NCBI RefSeq assembly: GCF_021390515.1
Contig: NZ_JAJUXI010000007.1
Location: 372,001 to 436,000, forward strand
Length of the DNA: 64,000 bases
DNA from: Dyadobacter sp. CY326
GTDB taxonomy: Bacteria > Bacteroidota > Bacteroidia > Cytophagales > Spirosomataceae
Direction of reading: 5' to 3'
In this document: in pieces, positions 24,581-36,900 of the stretch
How the letters are laid out: the number at the start of each line of letters is the position of its first letter
How positions within the stretch are numbered: the first letter of the stretch is position 1
Made by a program: the position numbers and the translations under genes
The notes under the pieces: model-generated
What the model saw: the letters and a program-made list of their open reading frames with translations, nothing else
Database searches by the model: none
Told to the model about the DNA's origin: nothing

Positions 24581-26896
24581 TTAAGCTTCCGCCTCGTCAC
24601 TTCCCGTGATTTGCGCGTGAACTTCCTCAATTGCGGCTTCTTCGTCGGATGATGCAACGGGCTCATCCTCAAAAAGATGCGCTGCCAAAACATCGTCCAT
24701 GGTGACGTCGTAAAAAGCCTCGTGCACATTCAGTGGCGCTACGCCATCTTTGACTTCACATTTGATGTAACTTCCATCTTCCTGCATCTCATAGGCATTC
24801 ACATTGTCCATCAGACTGAAATAAAGAATGTGAATGGCTTGCTGCCTTACACGCGGGTCAACAAGTTTGAAAAGCGACTCGATGCGTTTGTCGAAGCTGC
24901 GCACCATGGCATCCGCACTTCCGCCGTAGACAACCGGATCACCATTTTGATGGAAATAAAATATTCTCGAATGTTCCAAAAAGTCACCTACAAGCGATCT
25001 AACCGTAATATTTTCACTCAATTTGGCCCTTTGCGGACGCAAGCAGCACATTCCCCTCACGATCAACTTGATCGGAACGCCGGCCTCGGATGCTTTATAA
25101 AGTTCGAGGATGGTTGTGCGGTCTTCCAAAGAATTGATTTTGATACAAATTCCGCTTTTCAGTCCCGCACGCGCATTGTCTGCTTCCTGCTGAATTAATG
25201 CAACCAGCTTATCGCGCATGTAACGCGGCGCCGTGATCAGATTTTGATATTCTGATGGAATGGAATGGCCGGTAATGACATTGAAAAATTCCGAAATATC
25301 CTCTGTGTATTTTTCATTGGAGGTCAACAAACCCGTGTCCGTGTATAATTTGGACGTGTCTTCATTGTAATTCCCGCTTGATAAATGCGCGTAACGCAAC
25401 ACCCGATTTCCTTCATTCCGGACGATGAGCAGCAATTTTGTATGCGTCTTCAATAAGCCAATGCCATAAATGACAAAACAGCCTGCCTTTTGCAGCCGCT
25501 GCGCTTCTCTAATGTTATTTTCTTCGTCAAATCGTGCCTTAACCTCAAATAACACGGCGACGTGCTTGCCATTTTCGGCGGCATGTAAAAGCGCCTCGGT
25601 AACGCGAGAATTTTTTGCTAACCGGTAAATAGTCAGCTTGATAGACAAAACTTTTGGGTCCTCTGCGGCTTGTTCCAAAAGCTGCAAAACGGGTTCGAAA
25701 TTGTTGTATGGATGATGCAAGAGGATATCGCGCTCGCGCATCACTTCAAAAATATCCGGAATGCGCTCTCTTTCCAGTCCCAATGGCGGCACCGGCGGGT
25801 GGATTGCGGGAATCTGATCCTTGAATTCAGGATGCTTGATAATGCCCCAGAACGACGTGTAATCGATAAATCCGTCGATCGGGAAAACATTGTAATCGTC
25901 TATCTCCCAGCGTTTTTTGATCAAACTCAGCAAATCCGGGTTGGTGTCGTGTTCAACGGAAACCTGCACCACACGACCCAGACGTCTGCTTTTTATCTTT
26001 TGTTTGATCTCATCAATAAAATCTGATTCAATGTCATCGCTCTCTTCCAATGAAAAATCACCGTTTCTGATGATCCGGAAAAGATTGGTTGAAACAATGT
26101 CAACATTGCGGTAAAGTTTATGAATGTATGCCCGAACAATGTCTTCAATGGGTAAAAATAACAGCTCCTCTTCCCGATCGATCACATAAAACCGTGGCAG
26201 GTTCAAGGGCAACTGTACGAACGAAAGTTTTCTATCCTCTTCTGCTGTGGACCCTTTGACTTGCGTGATCACGCCCAGAATGAGCACTTTGGCAAGCAAA
26301 ACAGGAAATGCGTGCGTGTAATCAAAAAGCATTGGCGTGAGCATTGGATAAACCGTCCGCTCGAAATATTCTTCAACGGCAGCCTTTTCATCGTCATGCA
26401 CTTCATCCAGCTTAATGATGCGAAAACCGTGCTTTTCAAATAACGGCAGCAATTGATTTTTGTAACAATCATTTTGCTTCCGCACGAACTCATGCAGCTC
26501 ACGCATAAGCACCTTACGGAAGGGAATTTCCCTTAATCCTGAATAATCAAGGCGTTCTTTACCAAAATCAAGATAATTATATAAGCTGCCGACGCGGATC
26601 GTAAAAAACTCGTCGAGATTGGACGATGTAATTGCCAGGAATTTGAGGCGGTCAAACAGGTTACGATCTTCATTCGTCGCCTGATCCAGCACGCGGTCAT
26701 TGAATTTAAGCCAGCTCAAATCTCTGCTAATGAGGTCACTTTGCTGTACAAGCGTGTTGGCCTTTTCGGTTGAAGGACTGATCACTTTGATCTCATCTGT
26801 CGAGACTGGTCCTTTTGTACTTTTGAAAAAAGCGAACAAGTTGGTTAACCTGCCTTTTTTTCCGTTGCTATATATTGGGTCGCCTGAGCCGGACAT
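24581..26896 (-). CDS. ppk1: Polyphosphate kinase 1
   Basis: Enzyme of 771 residues that reversibly makes polyphosphate from ATP, usually at the inner membrane. Domain order: N-terminal domain with ISRDLSWLKFNDRVL (residues 57-71) and SSNLDEFFTIRVG, head domain, then two PLD-like C-terminal domains. The phosphorylated histidine lies in LLKTHTKLLL (about His485), RYAHLSSGNYNEDT follows near 501, and the second catalytic histidine is in FLEHSRIFYF. A ~50-residue N-terminal extension and an acidic C-terminal tail (SDEEAAIEEVHAQITGSDEAEA-like) go beyond the core. It is probably transcribed on its own. Confidence 0.95.
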   Translation of the reverse strand: MSGSGDPIYSNGKKGRLTNLFAFFKSTKGPVSTDEIKVISPSTEKANTLVQQSDLISRDLSWLKFNDRVLDQATNEDRNLFDRLKFLAITSSNLDEFFTIRVGSLYNYLDFGKERLDYSGLREIPFRKVLMRELHEFVRKQNDCYKNQLLPLFEKHGFRIIKLDEVHDDEKAAVEEYFERTVYPMLTPMLFDYTHAFPVLLAKVLILGVITQVKGSTAEEDRKLSFVQLPLNLPRFYVIDREEELLFLPIEDIVRAYIHKLYRNVDIVSTNLFRIIRNGDFSLEESDDIESDFIDEIKQKIKSRRLGRVVQVSVEHDTNPDLLSLIKKRWEIDDYNVFPIDGFIDYTSFWGIIKHPEFKDQIPAIHPPVPPLGLERERIPDIFEVMRERDILLHHPYNNFEPVLQLLEQAAEDPKVLSIKLTIYRLAKNSRVTEALLHAAENGKHVAVLFEVKARFDEENNIREAQRLQKAGCFVIYGIGLLKTHTKLLLIVRNEGNRVLRYAHLSSGNYNEDTSKLYTDTGLLTSNEKYTEDISEFFNVITGHSIPSEYQNLITAPRYMRDKLVALIQQEADNARAGLKSGICIKINSLEDRTTILELYKASEAGVPIKLIVRGMCCLRPQRAKLSENITVRSLVGDFLEHSRIFYFHQNGDPVVYGGSADAMVRSFDKRIESLFKLVDPRVRQQAIHILYFSLMDNVNAYEMQEDGSYIKCEVKDGVAPLNVHEAFYDVTMDDVLAAHLFEDEPVASSDEEAAIEEVHAQITGSDEAEA

Positions 26897-27004
26897 AAAC
26901 TTAATTCTTTAAGGCTTGTATTGGGAATACATTAAAAATTCAACGAATCTAGGAATCTATTGTTTTGGAGACGTGAAGTTTCTATTAAATTTTGATCTTA
27001 AAAC

Positions 27005-27041
27005 AAAAACGGATGGCCGAGTTTGACAGCCATCCGTTTTT
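27005..27041 (-). terminator. gyrB terminator
   Basis: AAAAACGGATGGC (27005-27017) pairs with GCCATCCGTTTTT (27029-27041) around an 11-base loop. Read on the minus strand, the hairpin is followed by T-rich sequence, 20 bases after the gyrB stop. Confidence 0.85.
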
Positions 27042-27060
27042 AAAATCTATCGGCTAACTG

Positions 27061-29061
<2,001 letters not shown>

Positions 29062-29184
29062 TTAAGCCTGTAAAGATACGATTTTTTTGCCGCTTAACCT
29101 AGCGGAAATAACATTCAGATAACACGGAGAGGAGGTTGAGTTGTTATGACTTTTCCGGGTTGGAAGTCATGAAAAGATTGTAAA

Positions 29185-30891
29185 TTAATTCGACAAAAGA
29201 CTGTAATCTTTGCCGGATGCACGAAGCGATTTATCCAATCTATAAAACACTTTTTCACCATTGTTGTGCACATCCATAATCGCCATGTCATAAGTGCCGG
29301 GTGCAAGGTCATCCTGCCGGAGCAGCGTGTTGAAACCGGGTTTGTAATAATGCCCGCTTGTCAAAATCGCCTTACGGGCTTCGATCTTCGGATTGGCATT
29401 CATCATGTGGATTACGCGGGTTTTTTGATCCCGTAAGACCATAAATCGATCTCCTGCAAGCCCTTTCCGCTCTGGCAATGCATTGCTGGCGACGAAATAG
29501 TAAGTCAGATTTTCCACGCCATTGCGGACCCTGCGCTCAACTGCCCAGTCCTCGACATACAATTCATAATCCCTTGATGCTTTGGAATTCGCATTGAACA
29601 TCGAATCGAGCTCATTTTTGTCAACGATTGCTTCGGGCAATTTGAAAAATCCCTTTTCGTAACCTGGGATTAAATAAAAACTGCCGTTTCGGATTATCGT
29701 TTTTTCAACTGAAAACATGTTGCGATTGGTTTTCCAGTTGTAAACATCAGCCAGATATGTGGTGCGTTTGATGGCGACAAAGCCTGTGAATTTGTAATAT
29801 GAGTAAACACAATAGAAAATACTGAACGCCGTAAAGCTCAGGAAAACCGCTCGTCGGCGGAGCAAATGCGTATAATTGAGCAGTAAAATGTAAAAGATTA
29901 CGGTCGATAAGGATGCATAGATCTGGAAACGACTGGCAATGGTGCTCCCCGCCCATGAGCGAAAAAGCGCAATCACGAAGCTGGTTATGAATATGAATGC
30001 AAACAATGTCAGCAACTCCACCGTGCCGGGCTTAATGTTGACCGGTTTGTTGAAATGAATCCGGGCAACGCGCCATGTAATGTAAACCATAAATCCAATG
30101 ATGATCGCACCCCAAATTGCCGAAAGCAGCTCCGGAAGAGCCCACAAAGACATGGCTGAACCAATAAAACCGAAAAGGGATGAGAAGAACGAGACCAGAT
30201 CTTTTGGCAAATTGCCCGCCTGCCCGGATTCATATCCCGCCAGATAAATGACAAGACAAAGGATCATGAAAGCGCCTGAGATGATCGCCCGCTTGAAATC
30301 TTTAAAACAAAGGAAATAAAAGATGATTGCGGGAAAAGAAAGTATGCCATTGCCATGCGTGAATGTGGCCAGAAAGCAGCACAGCATTGCGCCATAAAGC
30401 GCCAGATTGGTGCGCCTCGAAGCGAGTATAATTGCAGTAACCGTAAAAGCCGTAAGGAAGGAATGCTGCATCCCGTTCAGCGCCCAGCCTGAAATGTCGT
30501 AGTAAAGCGGCTGAAAGTAGAGAAAGGCGGCAGGAATGAAATAATATAAGGGCAGCCTCGCTTTTCGGAACTGGAGATAAACGAAGTAAAAAATGTAAGT
30601 AATGTTGATTGAAACGAGTGTGATGTAAAACCGGAAGTTCAGATGCCCGGTAATGTTGTATTCAATGAGCGATATCGTCCGGGGAATCACGGCTTTATGG
30701 TCATTGAAAGTGCGGAAAAGCTCGGTTATGAGACCGGTAAAACCCAGTCCGCCTTGCGACACAACCTCGATGAATTGAATGAGCAGGAAATCGTCCTGAT
30801 AAGGGAAGTTAACGGAATAATAGTAATTGTAAAATATGTATACAAGAATGACCAAGCATATAACGACACCCGAGAGAAATCGTAACTTCAT
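29185..30891 (-). CDS. Polytopic membrane protein, possible GT-C-type glycosyltransferase
   Basis: Membrane protein of 568 residues with about ten hydrophobic helices and a ~170-residue C-terminal soluble domain. I do not recognise a named family. The first extracytoplasmic loop after TM1 contains NFPYQDDFLLIQF, a paired Asp, and further on FNDHKAVIPRTISL; this DD followed by H-x-x-x-x-R layout resembles polytopic GT-C glycosyltransferases that use polyprenyl-linked sugars. RSWAGSTIASRFQIYAS lies in a later loop. The C-terminal domain (from about residue 400) looks like a small beta domain. The ATG at 30891 is used; an in-frame TTG at 30933 would add 14 residues. It is flanked by unrelated genes. 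Confidence 0.5.
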   Translation of the reverse strand: MKLRFLSGVVICLVILVYIFYNYYYSVNFPYQDDFLLIQFIEVVSQGGLGFTGLITELFRTFNDHKAVIPRTISLIEYNITGHLNFRFYITLVSINITYIFYFVYLQFRKARLPLYYFIPAAFLYFQPLYYDISGWALNGMQHSFLTAFTVTAIILASRRTNLALYGAMLCCFLATFTHGNGILSFPAIIFYFLCFKDFKRAIISGAFMILCLVIYLAGYESGQAGNLPKDLVSFFSSLFGFIGSAMSLWALPELLSAIWGAIIIGFMVYITWRVARIHFNKPVNIKPGTVELLTLFAFIFITSFVIALFRSWAGSTIASRFQIYASLSTVIFYILLLNYTHLLRRRAVFLSFTAFSIFYCVYSYYKFTGFVAIKRTTYLADVYNWKTNRNMFSVEKTIIRNGSFYLIPGYEKGFFKLPEAIVDKNELDSMFNANSKASRDYELYVEDWAVERRVRNGVENLTYYFVASNALPERKGLAGDRFMVLRDQKTRVIHMMNANPKIEARKAILTSGHYYKPGFNTLLRQDDLAPGTYDMAIMDVHNNGEKVFYRLDKSLRASGKDYSLLSN

Positions 30892-31028
30892 AAAAACGCA
30901 AATAGATTGAATGTGTATCCGGACCCTTTTCAATCCGGCACTTATGGGTTCAAAACTAAACGATTATCATTGAATTTGTAAATTTCAAATGCTTTTTTAC
31001 TGATTTGCGGCAGCTTTGGTTTTTATAA

Positions 31029-31075
31029 AAAAACGAGAGCAGCGCGAAAAACACATTCCGCTCTGCTCCCGTTTT
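31029..31075 (-). terminator. Terminator after the T9SS glycoside-hydrolase-like gene
   Basis: AAAACGAGAGCAGCGCG pairs with CGCTCTGCTCCCGTTTT with two mismatches around a 13-base loop. On the minus strand the hairpin is followed by TTTTTTTATAAAA. It lies 17 bases after the stop of the gene at 31092. Confidence 0.75.
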
Positions 31076-31091
31076 GCCCTGCTGCAAGTCC

Positions 31092-33650
31092 CTAGTTAAC
31101 GACTACTTTGTGCCTAACTTGCTTGGTACCATAACCTGCATTAAGAATATAAAGTCCTGGGACAAGTTTTGACTTCGACCTCACTTCCAGCTTGTCCGTG
31201 CCAATTTGCTCTGTTTCCACCGGAACAATTCTGCCCGTAATGTCATTAAGCGTTATGCTTGGCTTCGTTCCTGAAAAACGAATTGAAAAAATGCCTGCCG
31301 TCACCGGATTCGGATAAAGCGTTACGTCTTCCTGTCCTTCGAAACCCGTTGAAATAATCCGGGAATAGGCAAATGTGCTGTCTCTGTCGACCATTTTAAG
31401 ACGATAAAGGTTTTCGCCAGCGACTGGATTAGGGTGCAAAAAGTTGTAGGTTTTCAAAACCTTGCTCTCCTGAGAAGCTTCCACCTGGCCAATGTTAGTC
31501 CATTGCTTGCCATCCACGCCGTGTTGGATTTCAAAATGACTGCTGTTACTTTCCTCAGATGTTTGCCAATCCAATGCAACCGCATTTTCTTGTTTTTTGC
31601 CTGAGAAATTTACCAGCGTGACCGGAAGCGGAGCAGCATTGTTGGCTGTGATGTAGAATGATGAGAAACTGCTCACATCAAACCGGATCCTCCATAAATT
31701 CAATGCGGAATCCCATTGAATGTCATTGTCAGCAGGATCAATGGTTACATCCGGCTTTCCATTCATGGTGTTGCCGTGCCACTGCAATATGCGCACGTTG
31801 GTTTTGTTATTCTCTGAATCCGAATTGCCCTTTGGAAGCTTCACCGAACTCACTGCATTGAAAGCATTCAGTTCCTCCTGGCTTACGTAAAGTGTGATGT
31901 TAGCGCTGTTTGGATTTGTGCCGCCCGGCGTGAACTCGAAGTGACGTTGCACATAGGGTTGTCCGCTGTGCGACTTAACCTGCGGATCAACTGTTACTTT
32001 CGCCACAAACTGGCTGTTTCCATTTGTTAATCCGGAGCCCTTAACGGTTCCGATCAGCTTGCAATCTGCGCCGGTAAGGTGCGTAAATTTGTTGTCTGGC
32101 ACAATGGACGACGACTGCTGACCGCTGGTTGCAAGCGACATGCTATTGTAAAAACAGCCTGATTGCGGCAAATTGTTTTGCAAATAGATGTTGACCGGCT
32201 TGTTGCCCGCGTTTTGATAAGCGCCCCGCCAGTTCTTGTAAGCATCACAATCATTGGAATAGTTGTCACGCTGGGTGACGCAACCATCGCTGTCAATCAT
32301 TCCAGACAATGTAAAACTGTCGGAGTTCGAGGCCGATGGCGTGGTAACCTGTTTATCCTTAACCCATTCGGCAGTCAGGTTTTTCAGTGCATTGACCGCA
32401 TCCTGAGATTTCAATGCGTTTTCCAGATAGAAAAGAGTGACTATCTGGGCGCCGTGTGTATAGCTTTCCGTAGCAAGATTAATGATTGATTGCATGCCGG
32501 TAACATAGGCCGCCTCATTAACATAAAGCTTTCCAGGCAAGTTGGAACGTAGCAGATCGATTCCAAACCGGTGGTCATAAAAGATGTCGTCATTGATTTT
32601 AAGTCCATCCAGATCTGCGCCTATCTCGTTGAAAGCCAATGTTCCCCGACCTCTTGAAAGTTTATCATAAACTGAACCGTGGTGCGCCAGCACTTTCGTG
32701 TTGGGACTGATTCCCTTTACCACGTTTTTGAAAAGATTGTTGATTTCTTTCAAAATCAGCGTCCGGAATGTAAACCAATCCGTGCCGTCCGGGCCTGTGA
32801 ATGTTGTATTTGAAGGTTTTTTCGGGCCAACGTTATTGAATGAGCCGTGATTGGTTCCCCAGGCAGAGTTCAAATATTCAATGTGTCCGTATTTTGCTTT
32901 CAGCCAGTTTCTGTAAGCATTGGCCATTGGCTGGGAATAATCTGTCAGAGCGGCGCTCATGTCCAGTTCCTGCTCGTAATGATATTTTGTCGAGCCCATT
33001 TCAAACTCACCTTCGCCCTGGCGTGAATAGATTAAGCTTACATAAAGCAAGTTACCGCCATCCTGCACATATTTATATCGGTTCATCACCTTCGATGCAA
33101 AGTCGCTGATGCGGTCGCGGGTGGATTGTGCGGCAAGGGAAGTCATGACAAACTGCAAGTTAATATTAGGCCTGATAGGACCTCCCTGTTTTTGAAAGAC
33201 TGCTTCCTGCCCATTGTAATTGGCAACCAACATTCTTTCCTCCTTCTTCCATCCATCGCCGGTGTCTACACCATAGCGGTCCGAAATTCCGTTGGAAACA
33301 TCGTCGCCCGTGCTGACCGCAATGTTGAGTGCGACTTTCATTCCAAGCGATAATGCCTTGGCAACTTGATCATCATACTGCTTCCAGACATTATAGCCTG
33401 GCCCATTTTCTGATTTAAGAATCCGGGAAAGTTTTCCTTCAATGGTGCCCCATTGAACGGTTAGCGCGACTGCATTACAGCCAACGCTTTTAGCTGATTC
33501 AATTGTTTCTAATGACGGCTTGTCATTCTCGTTAACGAGCGAAACTGCAAAATAGCGGGGTTGTTGTGCTGCTGAATCGAGCGGGGAAAATAATAGTGAG
33601 GAAAAAAGAAGCGTGCAAATGTTCCAACCTACGAATATACGTTTTTTCAT
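31092..33650 (-). CDS. Secreted glycoside-hydrolase-like protein with T9SS sorting domain
   Basis: Exported protein of 852 residues. After a signal peptide ending at SAAQQ, residues ~30-420 form a TIM-barrel-like region resembling beta-galactosidase/GH42-type enzymes (VGCNAVALTVQWGTIEGK, WKQYDDQVAKALSLGMKVAL). Candidate catalytic acids are Glu213/Glu215/Glu217 in SRQGEGEFEMGS and Glu379 in LYVNEAAYVTG, but the family and substrate are not certain. A Cys-containing linker and a beta region follow (about 440-670), then LPVTLVNFSGKKQ, the frequent junction before a T9SS region, and a type A C-terminal sorting domain (LYPNPVTAGIFSI to QVRHKVVVN). It is the last gene of the minus-strand exported-protein block and has its own terminators on both sides. 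Confidence 0.7.
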   Translation of the reverse strand: MKKRIFVGWNICTLLFSSLLFSPLDSAAQQPRYFAVSLVNENDKPSLETIESAKSVGCNAVALTVQWGTIEGKLSRILKSENGPGYNVWKQYDDQVAKALSLGMKVALNIAVSTGDDVSNGISDRYGVDTGDGWKKEERMLVANYNGQEAVFQKQGGPIRPNINLQFVMTSLAAQSTRDRISDFASKVMNRYKYVQDGGNLLYVSLIYSRQGEGEFEMGSTKYHYEQELDMSAALTDYSQPMANAYRNWLKAKYGHIEYLNSAWGTNHGSFNNVGPKKPSNTTFTGPDGTDWFTFRTLILKEINNLFKNVVKGISPNTKVLAHHGSVYDKLSRGRGTLAFNEIGADLDGLKINDDIFYDHRFGIDLLRSNLPGKLYVNEAAYVTGMQSIINLATESYTHGAQIVTLFYLENALKSQDAVNALKNLTAEWVKDKQVTTPSASNSDSFTLSGMIDSDGCVTQRDNYSNDCDAYKNWRGAYQNAGNKPVNIYLQNNLPQSGCFYNSMSLATSGQQSSSIVPDNKFTHLTGADCKLIGTVKGSGLTNGNSQFVAKVTVDPQVKSHSGQPYVQRHFEFTPGGTNPNSANITLYVSQEELNAFNAVSSVKLPKGNSDSENNKTNVRILQWHGNTMNGKPDVTIDPADNDIQWDSALNLWRIRFDVSSFSSFYITANNAAPLPVTLVNFSGKKQENAVALDWQTSEESNSSHFEIQHGVDGKQWTNIGQVEASQESKVLKTYNFLHPNPVAGENLYRLKMVDRDSTFAYSRIISTGFEGQEDVTLYPNPVTAGIFSIRFSGTKPSITLNDITGRIVPVETEQIGTDKLEVRSKSKLVPGLYILNAGYGTKQVRHKVVVN

Positions 33651-33880
33651 ATTCTTAATCTACCAACCTGTTACAAATTATTCGATCCATAAATATAAAT
33701 AATTCTACTTTACGGCTCACTTTATTTTCAATTTTTTCGCATATTTTCCAAAAATAAGATTTTAACGATAAAAAAATGAATATTCGGTCACTCTCGTTGA
33801 ATAACCGGTTCAAACCGCATTGGTTTTCTACAAATTTATTCTACTAGCAGCCAAGCTTTTATGAAGTGGTCTATATAAAA

Positions 33881-33916
33881 AAAAGGCTATTTTCTGGTTT
33901 CAGAAAATAGCCTTTT
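33881..33916 (-). terminator. Terminator after the cytochrome c/propeller gene
   Basis: Perfect inverted repeat: AAAAGGCTATTTTCTG (33881-33896) with CAGAAAATAGCCTTTT (33901-33916), loop GTTT. On the minus strand it is followed by eight T, 22 bases after the stop at 33938. Confidence 0.92.
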
Positions 33917-33937
33917 CAGCATGCAAAGCCCGGTATG

Positions 33938-36900
33938 CTACATTTTTTCGAGCGGGTGTTCTTTAAGCAATTGGTCGGGAGAATAGAAGTCTTTTTTGCT
34001 TTCCGTTGCCGCTCTGACCTTCTTCACCTGGTCCGGCGTGATGACCGCTCCTTTGTTTCCAAACGAGTTCCGAACGTAAGTCAGCACCGCCGCCATCTCG
34101 TCATCATTGAGCAAACCTGCAAATGGTGTCATAGGAACCTGCCCGGGATATTTCTGTCCGTTAACGTCAATGGGGCCCAGCAAACCTTTCAATACAAGCT
34201 TGATCAGACGCTCATCGCTTCCAAGCACCCAGCTGTTGGTGGTCAATGGCGGGAACCCCGAGGCTGTCAGCCCTTTGCCGTCAGGCTGGTGACACGTTGC
34301 ACAATATCCTTCTTTGGAATAAATGGTTTTACCCAATGTATACATTACGAGTTCCTTGCCTTTTAAACCGGATTGGGTCACTTCCTGCTTTTCCTTTTTC
34401 ATATTCTGCCCGTTCAAATGCGCATAAGCGCCATCATAAGCATGAATGGTCCATTCGTCTAATGGCATCTTCTTGGCTTCCGCCAGCACGGCAAGTCCTT
34501 TTTCCTTTTCAATCCATGAAGCGGCAACAATTGCCACCAATCTTACCCGGCTGTTTTCATCACGTGCTGCCGCCATAAGCAAATCCGCCTGATCCTTCAC
34601 CTGATGTCCGGTGTAACGCACAACCTGCACTGCGGCGGCGCGGGCGTGGTAATCTTTGGCATTCAAAACCTGCTTCAACAGTTTCTGATCCACTTTGTTC
34701 AATCCCCAGCTAACCCACAAAGCTTCCAGCAAATGATGCTCATAACGCGGATCTTTCTTATCCAATGAAGCTGTCCAGGTTGTAAGTTTTGCCAAAACCT
34801 GCGACGCATCGCGTCCGCGAAGTTCACGCCTGGTTCTGTAACGTGTTCTGAATTCGGGCAATTTCAGGTTTTCAAGCAGTTCGTCAATGCTGGCATCTGC
34901 GACTTTGGCTGGTTTTACCAATGGCCGCGATGGATATGTAATGCGATAAACGCGTCCGTGTGAGTGGTCGCGCAAAGGATCGCGGGCATTGTGCTGCATG
35001 TGACCGATCAGGATATTGTGCCAGTCGATGACGTAAAGCGAGCCGTCTGGCGCAAATTCCATATCAACGGGACGGAAGTTGCGGTCTTCACTCACTACAA
35101 GGTCCATGCGGTGCGTGCTTTTATAACCTGTGCCTTCATCCTTTAATGTATGCTCTTTTGTTCCCAGAAATCCAATGGTGTTGTTGATCAAAAAGTCACC
35201 TTGCAGCTCATCAGGGAAATGACGGCTCGAAACAAATTCCAAACCGGAAGTCGGCCTAACCCTGTGTTTTTCCTCTATCAATTGCACAGATTTGTGACTT
35301 GCTTCCCCATATCTTGGCAAAATAGAACCCGGCATCATCCAGCGCACATCCGGACTGGAAGTTTCAGCAAAGAAAGGCTGGCCCCACTCGTCAAATGCAA
35401 TGCCCCACGGATTCGGGATCGAAAGCTGTGCAGTCCGTTCAAGTTTTTTAAGCTGCGGCGCATATCTGTAAAAACCGCCATTCGTCGCGCGAACAGGTCC
35501 GTACGAAGTTTCGACATTGGTGTGCAGGAAAACGCCTTCACCTGAATAAATTGCTCCCGACGGGTCCGCCGTAAATGCGTGGCTATTGTGGTGCGTGTCG
35601 TGATCGTCAAATCCGCTTAAAAGGATCTCGGTTTTGTCAGCTTTGCCGTCGCCGTCTGTGTCTGCCAAAAATTTCAGGTTTGTGCCCTGGGAAACATAAA
35701 CGCCTTCTGGTGCAATTTCAAAGCCAAGCGGCAAATGCAGCCCATCAGCAAAAACGGATTGTTTGTCAGCCTTGCCATCGCCATTCGTATCTTCGAGAAT
35801 GATGATTTTATCATTGGGCTTCGTGTCACCCGGCTTGTAATGCGGATAACTCGGCATGGTTGCGATCCAGAGGCGACCCTTGTTGTCGAACGACATTTGC
35901 ATGGGTTTGGCCAGATCAGGAAATTCTTCCTCCGACGCGAAAAGCTCGATTTTATAACCTTCCGGCACTTTCAGTTTTGCTAATGCATCCTTTCCATATA
36001 AATATTGCAGACTTCCGTTCTTTTCAGGATTGAAATTGGTCTTAACCTGCGGCAATGGCGTCGTGTTCTTGTCAGCGGCGGCAAGGTCGGTTTTTTGTCC
36101 TTTCGAAGCCGCGAGCCACACCGCCTGATCCCGGATATCCGTCATTTCGCGGATCTTCTGAATTTCCGCTGGATAATTGTCCTGTCCAAAAGGATTGTAA
36201 CGGCGTCCATAAACGTGCACGCCGTTTGGAATTTTAAAGTCGTTATGCCACATCCAGTTTTTCTCGTTCACCGCATCGTGCACCAACTTTCTGTTTGCTT
36301 CCGCCTTCGGTGACGCTTTTCCAAAAACCTGATCAGCAAGCAACAAGCCCAGCTTTTTATAACCTTCCTCATTCAATTGGGAGCCGTCAATGGTCAGGTC
36401 GGCTTTGCTGTCGGCATACCATTGTTTCGAGGGCGTGAATGCATCGACAAAAAGAACATTGTTTTTCTCAGCAATCTCCTTCATTCCCTTTGTGTAAAGT
36501 GCAAGGTTTTCGTTTTCCTTCTTTCCATTAGGGAGGTCAAACTTAGCCGAGAGATCTTCAAATGCAATTGGTGAAACAATGGCGAGTTGCGGCGCGGCGG
36601 TGCCATTGTATTTCTGGCTCAATGTATATTTGATAAAAGCATCGAGTTCCGCTTTATAATTTTCGAGCCCTTCTTTGCCTTGGAACGACTCATTATAACC
36701 GAAAAAAGCAATGATAACGTCCGTTTTCAAGCGGGTTAACCATTGGTCTGGTGTTTCAAAATGGCCTTCACTTTGCGAAGGATTTGCATATTCGGTTTGA
36801 AATTTTTCTGCCCCAGGGAACGCCCACGGCAAGTTTCTGCTGGCGTGCGGCCTGAATCCGGGCGTGTCGCCGCCATCGCACATATTGCGGATATACAGCA

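Noticed and set aside
24581..26896. Signal of frameshift in ppk1 from its long N-terminal extension
   Set aside because: The frame is intact, all catalytic motifs are in order, and N-terminal extensions occur in the family.
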